Shown: positions 32,322 to 43,249 of the stretch, in pieces
Position numbering within the stretch: the first letter of the stretch is position 1
How the letters are laid out: every line of letters starts with the position of its first letter
From: Salvator merianae
Taxonomy: Eukaryota > Chordata > Lepidosauria > Squamata > Teiidae
Direction: 5' to 3'
NCBI GenBank assembly: GCA_003586115.2
Contig: QVOM02000126.1
Coordinates: forward strand, 55,424,047-55,488,046
Length of the DNA stretch: 64,000 nt
Made by a program: the position numbers and the translations under genes
Notes under the pieces: generated by a model
Told to the model about the DNA's origin: nothing
Databases searched by the model: none
What the model saw: the letters and a program-made list of their open reading frames with translations, nothing else

Positions 32322-32749
32322 CCGATCTGAGATGCATCTGGTATTGACCTGGCTTGACTGACTGATAACTTTGGTGCTTGCTTATTGCATTCTGTGAATA
32401 TTTTTGTTTCCAGGTTGCATTGTGTGTGTGGGACCTCTCAATGTCTTTGTGAGGGCCCATTCCACCCCTGGTCAGGTGTCATTTTGTATAAAAACCCTAC
32501 CTAACCCCATAAACTCTCAGCTAACTCTGTATCTGTAGCAGTTTGCACCATAAAGTAACACAACATTATGAAGGTACAGTTGCAAAAAACAAAACAAAAT
32601 GGCAGGGTAGTTCAAGCCCTGAAAAGAATGCAAAAAGAAAACTTATCCCTGCAGAACAATGAGCTTAAGGCATGCCTATACTCTGGTAGATACTTCTCTC
32701 CTGATGGGAAAGGAGAAAACACCAGATATTCTTACCACCTCAAGGTATG

Positions 32750-33480
32750 AAAAATGTGCCAAGTAGCTTCTTTACTTTCTCTCCCTCCTTTCCCATAATC
32801 CTTTTCATCGAAACTGATGTTCATCATAAACCACTTTTCATAGCTTAAAAAAAAACCCACAACCAAATGGAGAGAAATGAGGCAGAAAACTTCTTTGACA
32901 AAAGTTCAAAAGTGAAGAAACTTTCCTCCAGACAATACACACTTTCTGAAGAGCGAGGGCCATCAGTGCTGATGAATATTAATAAGTACGGATTCTGATT
33001 TAATCATACCTTATCAAAACCCCTACCTGGATCTTGCCTCTGATTATGTGTTATCAAAATCCAGCTTTGACAAGCTGTCCCCTCCCTTCTCTTCCTCTTT
33101 TCCACCTGCTGTCTTTCAGGAAGGCGCTGATGAGCTTAAGCAGCAGGTGAGCGTTTTATTCCCTTCTGAACTTTAAGGAATAAGAGGAGGCGAAACAGCC
33201 GAGTCCCCCTGAGATCATGCTCTGATTAGTTGGTTGGCACAAGTGGAGTTCTGAGAAAGGGACTGTTCCTATCCTTCTGATTTTCTGAGCATGACACAGA
33301 GGCACCTATTCCAGGCACGTTTGTTTGTTTGATTTTGATGAGATGTACAGCGAAATGGCACATCAAAAGGAAAGTCATAAAGTAATGCCCCAGGCAGTAC
33401 TTGTGCCAAAGGCAACCCAAGCAAATTATAACCTATCAGAGAGAGCGGGGACAGGCTGCCTGCAACTCGGGAGGGAAATA
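32750..33480. promoter_or_regulatory. Repeat-poor block, candidate conserved regulatory DNA
   Basis: No transposon ends, microsatellites or fold-backs are seen across about 700 bp, unlike most of the window. Balanced composition and dense short words (TGATGAATATTAATAAG, TCTGATTATGTGTTATC, GGTTGGCACAAG) look like conserved non-coding DNA. It encloses the candidate microexon at 33120-33146. The call is an inference from composition only. Confidence 0.3.
33120..33146 (+). CDS. Candidate 27-nt microexon
   Basis: A long pyrimidine tract (33079-33117) ends CTGCTGTCTTTCAG at 33119. A 27-nt segment follows, and then a near-consensus donor CAG|GTGAGC at 33147. A TGC lies within 12 nt of the acceptor, the position reported for SRRM4-dependent neural microexons. 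The length is a multiple of three. In phase 0 it encodes EGADELKQQ without a stop, while one other phase has a TGA. No neighbouring exons of the same gene are visible in the window, so the host gene is unknown. It may be a chance splice-site pair. Confidence 0.3.
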
Positions 33481-33932
33481 AAATAAAATAAAAGCTGGGG
33501 GGGAAAAATTAACAGAAAGACATCCAGGGCTCAACAGAAAGCTAACTGAAGGCTACCAGTAAGTGTATGATAGTTACAGAGCTGGGAATGCATTGTTGTA
33601 ATAGTTCATAGCAGTTATAGAACTTACGGAGATTGTTTAACTATATGTTTGCTCTTTCCCAAAGTAGTGATATACTACAAAAGAGGTCCTGCCCTAAGAA
33701 TTTGCTGAATATTAGAATTCTTCAGCACTTATTAGTTTTTTTCTTTCAATTAGTTTTTAGTTGTCTTTCCAGGAACTTAGCCTCCTCAGGTTAACAAAGA
33801 ATTTAAAATACAGTTGCAAAAACTAGGTATAAGCAAATTTGCTTAAATCACAGAGGTACCAAACCAACAAAAACATAATCAGCTAGTTACTAGAATCAGG
33901 GAGAAGCCTGCAGGAAAAGGTAACTTCCCAAA

Positions 33933-34311
33933 GGGCCTGTTCCCACTTTTCACTAGTGAGTGTTTGCATGCTCACTAGTAAAGCATGTCCACACTTTGCA
34001 GAAGCTGAAGTGATTGGGAGTGGGCTTCAGCTGCTCCTGATCACTACTAGCTGTGGAGCACAAAATTGGGCTCCACAGCTGTATCGGGAGCAGCTGGAAT
34101 GCTCCTAGTATGCAAATGCTACATGGTGTGGTGAGGAGCGGTGTGGTGCGGCACAGCTGTGGAGTCATGCACTGCATCCCCGGTCACCATGGCAGCAGCT
34201 GGATGTTTCCATAGCTGCTGTCATGGTGGACAACCAGCATTCACATGTTAATGCTGGACACTCATTTTCAGGATGTTCTAACCCTTGCAGTGTGGAAGTG
34301 TGAAAGCACCC
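33933..34311. mobile_element. Element of fold-back family F2
   Basis: It starts GGGCCTGTTCCCACTTTTC and ends GTGTGAAAGCACCC. Internal hairpins are AGTGAGTGTTTGCATGCTCACT and a GGAGCACAAAATTGGGCTCC-type stem. The core 'ctgtatcgggagcagctgg' is shared with 30906-31365 and 38209-38529. It is non-coding. Confidence 0.65.
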
Positions 34312-34689
34312 AAAGATTTCCAAAACAGGTGCAGACTGTCTGGCAGTTTTGATGCTTCAGCAATGGATACAAGAGTTGTGATGTCACTACTGAAAGTGTC
34401 CTGTCTCCTGCTGCCACCAACCTCACCTGTTTAAAGTCAGATTTTGACCACAGTTTGTTGCTAGACAGATATGGACATGAGCAGTCCATCAAAGAGCTAA
34501 TTCCCCAGTTTCTTAGGGCTTCAAAGATTAAGGCCAGTCTTTTGAATGGTCTTTTGGAAAGCCACTGACTGCACAAAAAAGAACTTGGAAGCAACAATTT
34601 CAACAGCTGAAGTTTTTGAACTATCTTCAGAGGCAATTTAATGCATTGCAGTAATCAAAACCACTCTAGCGGTAACAATATCTTTGTTT

Positions 34690-34775
34690 GTTTGCTATTT
34701 AAGAATTTATATCCTGCCTTTCACCAAAAAGTCCCAGGGTGGGTCACAATAACAAAAAGATAAAATACATAGAGT
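34690..34775 (+). repeat. Degraded LINE-tail type repeat
   Basis: 'gaatttatatcctgcctttc...cccagggtgggtcac' is followed by A-rich sequence. It has the same form as 1160, 50163 and 59640. Confidence 0.45.
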
Positions 34776-35504
34776 TAGTCTACTCCAGAAATGGTTGCAG
34801 ACGGCAAAGCAGTAATAGCTAAAGAAAGGCATCTCGGCTTCTATGCTCAGCATGGGTACATACAATCAGTATAACTGCTTCTTTCGAATGAGCATGATCC
34901 TGCCTACAATGAGTGACACACCTCTTCCTAGAACTAGTATCCATGTAAAACAGACTTCTTTGCCTTCTTGGACTTGAAATCAGCTTCTTAGCTGTAGGAC
35001 CATCTCAGACTTGCTTTCAAAGATCAGGTTAGACCATCTGTAGGAAACTTGTACTCAAAGAAAGGGGATGAGAAGTTGAGTGTCACCTGCATACTGTTGA
35101 TGCTTCAATCCCCTGGATGACATTGCCCAAAAATTTCATGTAGATGATAAATGACTTGGGAAGAAGCACTGAACTCTGTGACACATGATGCAATAGCAGC
35201 CAACAGGCAGATTCAATTTCTAAACACCATCTTCTAGAAACATTAATCCAGATAAGGTGGATCCATTGCAAACAGTGCCCCTAAGCCCCTGTCTGGCAAG
35301 GAGGTCCAGAGGATATATTACTATTACTGAAATCTCATTAAGTCACTGGAGGAAATGTAGAGGGGGTTGTAGGGTAATATACAATTTATTAAAACAAAGA
35401 TATTGTTCCTTATTAGTAAATTATGAAAGTAGCCTGTCCTGCCTGATTGCTTCCACCAATAGTAGAACAAAAGCAGTAAAGAAACATGCTTTCACCACAG
35501 ATTT

Positions 35505-35760
35505 AAAATAGCTTGCATTGATTAATGAATTAATGTTTCAGTTGATTAATTTATTAGTTAAAGTGATTAATTCTCTCTTTTTTTCAGACTAACTATGGAA
35601 TGTTAATAGTCACCTACTTGAAATGTGTTTAGTTACTCTTGTAGAGCCAATTCATTCAATCGCTTCTAAGGTGAAAAATGAAATTGCATCAAAATCTAAA
35701 TCAATCTCTATTGAAAATAAACAAACTTATATTGTATGTGTTAAGAAATCACTGGAATTA
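35505..35760. promoter_or_regulatory. AT-rich cluster of homeodomain-type sites
   Basis: Between 35515 and 35572 the core ATTA/TAAT occurs repeatedly (TTGATTAATGAATTAATG, TTGATTAATTTATTAG, GTGATTAATTC). No transposon sequence is evident. Such clusters occur in developmental enhancers but also by chance in AT-rich DNA. Confidence 0.2.
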
Positions 35761-36899
35761 CCCAACCCGCATCTCTCTGTGTGACCAGTGGGTATTGTTA
35801 TGTAGTAACACTAAAGACGGGATCCAAAGGCACTTCTGCTAAGTCTAGAATACTTTGAAATCAGAGAGAGCATTCCTAAGTATTAAGGTGAGGGTGGATA
35901 TGTTCTATAAAAGTGCTTTGCAAATATTTAGAATGAATAAGTAGACTCTCTCAGAGTTATTTATTTATTAAACAGTCAGATATACAAACGGAACATGAAT
36001 GGAGGTAAACTTCCATTTTTATAAGACAAGCTATTTGCTGCTCATGTTCGATCCCCCACAAAAATCCAGCACCTTCATCCTTCTCACTTTGTTGACTTAG
36101 AGCTCTGTCACTCACACATGCATTGATGCACTCTCTTTCTTTCTTTTCTTCTCATAGTAACTATTGTGAAGCTAAGAAGCTTTAATAAACACACACATAT
36201 TCTGCCAACCATTAGTCCAGCCCTGCAAATGACACACACAAGCATGCCCACAAACAGAAACAGCTTTACACATTAACTATCCATTCAGGTATCGTCAACA
36301 ACTATTGTTCAACATCCAGGCAACTTCTGCACCACACGATGTGGGGGTTTGCCAAGATTGGAGAGGGTATGACAGTGTGCGCCAGGGGCTGTCTGCTCTG
36401 ACATGGCCCCGCCCAGCCTTCTATGGCTATGAGCTACATTTTGCCCCAGTTACCAATTTCAGTGGAGGTGCCTGGAAATGGACTCATGGATCCAGCATCT
36501 ATGGTGAATGCTGAAGCAGGCCAGAGCCCAGGAACACTAGGGATACCACTCTAAATTGGACTCTATTCTCTAGCATGGTTTCTGTACAGGTAGCACTCCA
36601 AGCTAAAGGTCCAAATCATGTCTTCATAGATATATTCTTGGTCAAATCATGCTGATAAAATAATTCTCAGTAATTAGATAGCAAATTCACAAGTCAATGT
36701 ACCAGAGCTATACGTCTGGAAAGACTACAAAACCACAGAAGTATGAAGCCCTGTACACTACATCCTAATTAAACACATTGTCGAGTATGGGAAATTCACT
36801 GCTGCAGCATCTCCAATAGATCTGCTTGAAGACCTCTTGAAAAGGAGGATCAACTTCCTTATAAGTGGTTGGTTACTTTGTCAAACTAATCTCACCAAG

Positions 36900-37065
36900 G
36901 CTAGTAACATGTGGCATATGTGTTCCCATCCCATCTCTAATTCATCTTTTCTAGAATAAGACATTCATGGATGAGGGAGGGGCAGACTGGTGTGTGAGTC
37001 ATCTCATCTGCAAACCATCACTAAACTATTCTTAAGCTTCTTCGGAGATGCTTTTTCTCTATTGC
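36900..37065. mobile_element. F3-type palindromic element, partial
   Basis: 'tcccatctctaattcatcttttctagaataagacattcatgg' and 'aggggcagactggtgtgtgagtcatc' follow the order of the F3 copies at 10056 and 58381. The outer ends are eroded. Confidence 0.5.
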
Positions 37066-38208
37066 ACAGACTGAAACTCAAAAGATTAAAGTCCCCATGG
37101 TCCCTTCAGATTGTGCTAGCTGATTCCCTACTGGAATGGGCCTTCCACATGCAGTACTTCCTGGCACAAAAATTGCACTAGGGAGCACAGCAATGAGATA
37201 CCACTTTAAAGTGGTCTTCCAAGCATCCTCAGGCCATGGGCCACTCCTGCTACCACTAGGCAGATGGTGAAGGAGCCCACACAGTTCATAGAACCTGGAC
37301 CCATTTTACCAGGCTCTGAAAATATCCCCACTAAGCTGTTTCTAGGAACATCTACTAAAATCCCCCTAGCCTGCAACTTTGGTAGCTAGGTAGCTTTTGT
37401 TTCTTGGCATCCAAAGGTAGGCCAGGACAGGCAGCCATCCTGTGAATGGCTGCCAGAGCACTCCTCAGAGTGTCTTCTGTTCCTGACACTTGATTTGGTC
37501 AAAGCAAAGACTCTGAATTGTGTGCCAAGGTATGTGGTACAGAAGCAGCCAGCAAGTCTTCACCCTCTGAAAGCCTTTCTAGTATCTAATGAGGTTGGAT
37601 CACTGCCTTACTGTGGCAAAGGGGCTAGTGTAACTTAATGAAGCTATTAGCTATGCTGTGTAGGGTCATCCAAGACAGACAGGTCATAGTGGAGAGTTCA
37701 GATGAAAAGTGATCCACTGGAGATGGAAAAGGCAAACCACTCCAGTATCCTCAAGTAAATCCCATGGGCAGTATCAAAAGATATGATGCCAGAAGATGAG
37801 GCCTTCAGTTCAGAAGGTGTCCAATATGTTACTAAGGAAGAGTGGAAGACACATAAAAGGAGCTCCAGAAAAAGTGAATCAGATGGGTCAAAGCTGTGAA
37901 GCTATGGGTCAAAGGACACTCAGCTGTGGATTTGTCTACTGAAAACTGAAGCTGATAAGAACAATATTGCATAGGAACCTGGAATATAAGATCTATGAAC
38001 CAAGGTAAGCTGGAAGTGCTCAAACATGCAATGGCAATTGAACTAAAATGGACAGGAATGGGTGAATTTAATTCATATGGTCATTACATCTACTTCAGTG
38101 GACAGGAATCCCTCACAAGAAATGGAGTAAACCTCATAGTCAATAAAAGGAAGAGCAAATGACAGAATGATCTCTGTTTGAATCCAAGGCAAAATGTCCA
38201 AGTCTATG

Positions 38209-38529
38209 GACATTTTTGCACTTTCCATCTTAGAATGGAATAATTAACCCATTCTAAGGTGGACTGGACCAAGCAGTGTGGACACCATCCATACTGCTGG
38301 GTGCTAGATTAGCATATACATTGCTCCCAAACTTTGCCATGACAGAGGCCATGCATTTGCATCTGGAACTAGGTGTAAATGCACTTGACTGAGAGCAGGA
38401 TAGTGCAATTTAAAGCTCCACAGCTAGCCATGATCGGGAGCAGCTGGTTATGCGGACCTCCATACAGTGTGGACACATTTAGCTAGTGAGAGTCCCTGAA
38501 GCTCACTAGCTTAAAGTGTGCAAACGCCC
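38209..38529. mobile_element. Element of fold-back family F2, inside BovB
   Basis: It starts GGACATTTTTGCACTTTCC and ends AAAGTGTGCAAACGCCC. Inner arms are CATCTTAGAATGGAATAA against TTAACCCATTCTAAGGTGG. BovB coding resumes directly after it, which dates this insertion after the BovB. Confidence 0.75.
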
Positions 38530-39257
38530 TTTGAATTGGCCACTGATGCTGAAGACACTGAAGTTGGCCTACAACACCTTTTAAAACTAATGCCAAATAA
38601 AGTTGTCACTTTCACCGTTGGGGATTGGAATGCTAAACAGAAAATCAAAAGATAACTGGAAGTCTGGCCTTGGAATACAAAATAAATTCCGGCAAAAGCT
38701 AATAGAGTTTTGTCAAGATAGCTTGCTGATCACAGCGAACACTCTTTTCCAACAGCCCAAAAGACAACTCTACATATGGCAAGGGTCAATATCAAAATCA
38801 GATTGATTATATACTTTTCAGCCAAAGATAGAGATAGAGAAGCTCTTCAAACTACAGTCAGTAAAAACAAGACCTTATGAGATTCTTATTGCAAAACTCG
38901 GACTTAAATTGAAGTAGAAAAACCACTAGACCACACAGGAATGACCTAAAATAATATCCTTTATGAATATGCAGTGTAAGTGATGAATAGATTTAAGGGA
39001 TTAGATCTAATGGACAGAGTGCCTGAAGAATTGTGGACAGAGATTCATAACATTGTACAGGAGGAAAAACACCCCGAAATAAAAGAAGAAAGCAAAATGA
39101 CTGTCTTATGAGAATTTACAAATAGCTGAGGAAAAAGGAAAGTGAAAGGCAAGGGAGAAAGGGAAAGATACTTCCAACTAATGCAGATTTCCAGAGAATA
39201 GCAAGGAGAGAGATAAGAAGGTCTTCTTAAATGAGCAATGCAATGAAATAGAAGAAA

Positions 39258-39512
39258 ATTGTTGATAAAAACTGGAAACCCTTTATTGACTTTCTACAAA
39301 AATTAGAAAAAAGAACTTGTTATTGTTGGGTTTGAAGAGTGAAGAGTAAAGAAGACCAGTAGAAGAAAACAACTGAGAAAACAGGAGAGGCAAGAAACAT
39401 GAAACCTAGAAGAAACTTCTGAAGAAGGAGGAAGTCAACATGTAAATAATGCTAATCTATGAATTTTCCCTTTGGCTCAAATGTATGTTTTATATATTTT
39501 AAATTAAAAAAA
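39258..39512 (+). mobile_element. L1 3' end inserted in BovB
   Basis: 'gaaaccctttattgactttctac' and 'gttgggtttgaagagtgaag' match the ORF2 C-terminus and stop region of the L1 at 16662-20440. A 3' UTR and a terminal A-run (39505-39512) follow. BovB sequence stops just before it ('caatgaaatagaag') and resumes at 'gagagaatgggaaaaataag'. The copy is only about 255 bp, which is strong 5' truncation. Confidence 0.8.
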
Positions 39513-39872
39513 GAGAGAATGGGAAAAATAAGAGATCATTCCAAGATAATTGGAGTTATCAAGGGGACATCTGATGAGAAAATGGGCACAATAAAAGATA
39601 AAAATGATAAGAATCTAGCAGAAGTAGAAGAGATTAAGAAAAGGTGGCAAGAATACACAGAAGAATTGTACAAGAAAGATCTTAACATCACTGATAACCA
39701 TGATGCTGTGTTCTCTGACCTAGAGCCAGACCTTCTAGAGAGTGAAGCTGAGTGGGCCTTAGGTAGCATTGCTGACAAAGCTACCAGAGGTGATAGAATT
39801 CCAGTTGAGCTCTTTGAAATCTTAAAAGATTATGCTGATAAAGTGCTGCACTCAACATGCCAGCAAATTTGA
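39513..39872 (+). pseudogene. BovB ORF fragment up to the RT domain start
   Basis: An uninterrupted frame covers RMGKIRDHSK, TIKDKNDKNLAEVEEI, KKRWQEYTEELYKKDL and EWALGSIADKATRGDRIPVE, ending at a stop after STCQQI. It corresponds to the linker and the first reverse transcriptase block of BovB. No FADD or YADD catalytic motif is present. The open frame actually starts in the L1 tail just upstream, so it is a chance fusion. Confidence 0.75.
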
Positions 39873-39939
39873 TAAACACAATGGTGGCCACAGGACTGGA
39901 AAATGCAAAAGCTGGCTTGAAACTCATTTTAACCCCAAC

Positions 39940-41254
39940 GCTTCCTAGCATCACTTCTTCCACCTCTGAACATTTATCTACATATGACACTGTTAAATTC
40001 TGACCTACTAGAAAATGAAGCAGCCATTTTGAGATAACATATAATGCTATAGGACATCCTCAAAGCAAACTATTTGGATGTGTCTCTACTTCCAGGTGGA
40101 GGTGCTGTGGACAGAGGAGGCACTGTGAAAAGAAGGCACCCTGTCTGTATTCATTTTGGAGTGAGGAGGTCCCATGAGATGGTAACTCCTTCATGTAGGG
40201 TGTGAGAAATCTCTACCAGTGATCACACTGGGAAAGGTGCAGCACAGTCATCGGAAGGCACTCATAGCCACTGACAATGGAGACAAGGTGGCAGCAGGCA
40301 TGTTCTTCAGCCCACAGAGATGCCTCAGAGAAGTAAGTGGAGACACAGCCTTTGTCATTCAGTATCATAGTGAAATTTACTTGAATTGAACAAGTCCTTT
40401 TATAGGCTGAAATTTAAGTGAATCACCACATCACACCTTCACTAACATTTCTCCAGCTGACAAAAAAAAAAAAAACTGTCTGTGATTGCTTAATGCTTGA
40501 AATAACATTTTAAATGAGATTTTTATGAGATCATTATTTAAATCTCTCCCTTTTTGAATTGCATAAGCCTTTCATGTTATATCAGTCTGAAATATTGAAT
40601 GTTAGGACACTACTTAAATCTGAAGCCTTTGCCTATATATATTCACCATTTAAAGCTCACTGGGTCAGGCCTTATAGATGCTTGATTGAATCTATTCACA
40701 TAGGTAGATTACAGATTCCCCCTATTTATAACACACCTGTAGGCAAAATAGGAGGTGGTAATAGGAACAAGATGTGTTATTAATAGAAAAACTAGAGTAA
40801 TGTAGAACAGCTCTTGCCTGCCTTCTAAAAAATGATGGCTTTTATAATGATTTTGCTTGAAATAGAATTTGCAGTGCTATTCAGCTTTACTTACCACTCC
40901 ATGTTGAAGCTGTGCATTCTAATGATTCCAAATGGGGTTTTTTATAGATACAGATTTTGATATAATCTCCTATTCCATTCCCTGCATGCAAAGAACATCC
41001 TAATGGAAACAAGAAGGTATTTTTGCAAGGTTAATATAATTTAGGATTTGTGAAATTGGCAGCTTTGTATAGTGCCATTCAATGCAGAATACTGACCAAC
41101 AAAATGGCCGAAATACAGCCATGTCCCAATAACTCCCATGGTTAAAACAAGTTATTATTACAAATAAAAATGCCAGAGACTTTAAAATGTCTACCCATTT
41201 ATTGCTAAAAACAATTAGCCTCAGCATTTAAGTTTCTCCTTGCCAAGCAAACCT
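39940..41254. other. No recognised feature
   Basis: AT-rich DNA with an A-run at about 40461-40475. Nothing gene-like is seen. Confidence 0.4.
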
Positions 41255-41740
41255 GGGCCCTTTTGGCATGGAACATTGTCTCATGATAGGAAGGGGTCTA
41301 GAAACCTCCCTTCCAAACACTAGTGCAGATTATAAGAGGCTCTGACTGCTCCTAGCATGCTCCATCCTCAGATGATTGAGTGTAGACTGAGCTAGAGGCC
41401 AAAAATGGTGCCCTAAGAAGGGTTTACTGGTAGGGAGTATGCTGGACCATGGAGGCATGTGGATGGCACACCTTAATGGCCTGGTATACCACAGACGACC
41501 CTCTTTGGTGGTGCAACAGATGATGCCACCAAAATGGTGCACCCAGGAGCTCCACAGGAACTTTCATTTGTGGTCTTCAGAGCATTCAGAGGCTCCCAGG
41601 CCAGTTCCAAAGCTGCTGTGGGCTTTAGAGCTGGCACAGGACAAGACATCCAATGTGCATGACCATGTCCCACACTTAATCCTGGGATGGGGTGGCCCAC
41701 CCTGTCCTGGGATAATGGTCATTAGTCTGAATACAGCCCT
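41255..41740. repeat. GC-richer fold-back-like region
   Basis: It shares 'tggtataccacagacgaccc', 'ccaaaatggtgcacccagg' and 'ggagctccacagg' with blocks at 1290 and 10930, and ends 'gtctgaatacagccctgg'. Exact termini were not resolved. Confidence 0.35.
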
Positions 41741-41908
41741 GGTTTCATTTGGATGAGACAGTTTCAGGAAATACCTGATACTGTAAGCTACACTGAGGAA
41801 GTAAAAAAAAAAAAAAAACCCTAGAAGGAAGCAATGGCAACATATTTATGTACAGATGACAAGCAAATGTATCTGTCCATACAGCCACCAGGGATCTGTT
41901 ATGACTTT

Positions 41909-42107
41909 GGCTGTGATCACATGTAACAAAAATGCAGCTCAGAGGACCTCAGAGGTGGTAGTTTGTGGCCCTTGTGTTTTCGTTCCATCTCTGATCCTCA
42001 TGTCCTAGCCTAGAATGTTCCTAAGAGAATGAATGATGCCAGCTCAGAACTGTTGGTAAGCCATTTCTGAGCTGCATCATTTTTTTCTAACTGCACATGA
42101 TCATAGC
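41909..42107. mobile_element. Palindromic element, family F3
   Basis: The left end GGCTGTGATCACATGTAAC and right end CTGCACATGATCATAGC are inverted. The inner arms AATGCAGCTCAGAGG and TCTGAGCTGCATCATT also pair. It is non-coding. Confidence 0.75.
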
Positions 42108-42144
42108 AGTACCTTTATTTTAACTTTGTTATCTCTAACAGTAA

Positions 42145-43217
42145 GGCCGCGGTCGGACATCGTCAATGTAATCTGTATAGAAGAGTACACGCAGTGAATT
42201 CGTCTTCTGGTCATTCCCACAGTTACAATTTAACACGGAGTCAATTAGTACTTGCTCGTTCCCACACTGATATTTCCCGTGCTTGGCAGTACCCTTTCTG
42301 CCTCCACCCCTCATCAAATTCTCCTCCCTATGCAGTCAGCGATTGGCTGCAGTCCCAACGTTCAAACCTTGACATCACAGGGGTGGGAAAGTCAAGCTCC
42401 GCTCTCTGCATGTCCCCACTGCTGCCTCAGAACATGGATTAACTTGGCAGCATTACTAGTCATTCGCCATTTGCTCCTCCCTGCAGCCTCTGTCTACCGA
42501 AGCTGAACTTAAAAACTACGTTCACTTTAAAACTATGAACTTTAAAAAACTAAGCTTTTGAAATGCGCAGTTCTGCTATCCTGCTGTTTCACTTTAACTA
42601 AGCTTTTGAAATGCGCAGTTCTGCTATCCTGCTGATTCACTTTAGCGCAACTGCGCAATTTAAAAGTAGCGGGAGAGGTCCATAACAAAGGGAAAAAGTG
42701 GGGAGGGAACGTGGGGGGGCTCTACTATTTTTAACTGTGTGCTGACCACAGCAAAACTCCAAACAGGCGCAGTTTATTTTTTCCTTTAAAGAGCAGACGG
42801 AAGTGGAGAAAGCCTTTAATTTCTTCCTGGCAGGACCGCAGCTTAGCGAAGAAGGAGGACGATTTCTTTTCCCCTGGCAGCGAGGGAAGGGGGGATAATG
42901 GAGGCAGAGGAAACTAATGTGCTTCCTGCCCACCCACAAAGTCTCTCATTGGACGGCACAAAATGGGGATCCCTCCCTCTGCACGCCCCCCAAAACAGTA
43001 CGGTCCCTCTCAAATAATCGCTTTCCCCGTGCCCACAGTACAAAGTAAAGCGTGCTAGCGATCTGGAACGGCTTGAGAGTTCATTAAATCCGAAGACAAA
43101 GTAATCTGGATTTCGCCAATTTAATCCATAAAAATTACGGAACGGCAAGATCATGTCAGGACAGCGGGAACTGAAGACAGCCTGTAAACTGATTAAATGC
43201 TGTGTCGGAACACAGCC
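42145..43217. mobile_element. Harbinger-like non-autonomous element (1,073 bp)
   Basis: The ends GGCCGCGGTCGGACA and, inverted, GGCTGTGTTCCGACA agree at 11 of 15 positions. A TSD of TAA lies at 42142-42144 and 43218-43220. TAA and 3 bp are the PIF/Harbinger pattern. The interior is CpG- and GC-richer than the flanks and contains a 48-bp tandem duplication. Frames of up to 103 codons show no transposase or Myb-like domain. F3 elements share a GGCTGTGTTCAGACA-like terminus and may be deleted relatives. Confidence 0.75.
42551..42646. repeat. 48-bp tandem duplication inside the Harbinger-like element
   Basis: Two copies, each starting TAAGCTTTTGAAATGCGCAG, lie at 42551 and 42599 and differ at one visible base (GTTTCAC against GATTCAC). 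Confidence 0.92.
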
Positions 43218-43249
43218 TAAAAGTAATGGTTATTTAAGTGTGTACAATA

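Larger units (their letters stand above)
37590..39930 (+). mobile_element. RTE-BovB LINE, decayed and interrupted
   Basis: The 5' region reads 'ggggctagtgtaacttaatgaag...ggtcatagtggagagttc'. The endonuclease follows (GTWNIRSMNQGKLEVLKHAM, then ELKWTGMGEFNS and YFSGQESLTRNGVNLIVNKR). It continues after an insertion with TFTVGDWNAK, NRFKGLDLMDRVPEELWTEI and EIKKRWQEYTEELYKKDL. These are BovB signatures. The frame has many stops. The reverse transcriptase core seems deleted: near 39890 'ccacaggactggaaaatgc' jumps to 'aaaagctggcttgaaactca', which belongs much further downstream in BovB. Confidence 0.88.
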
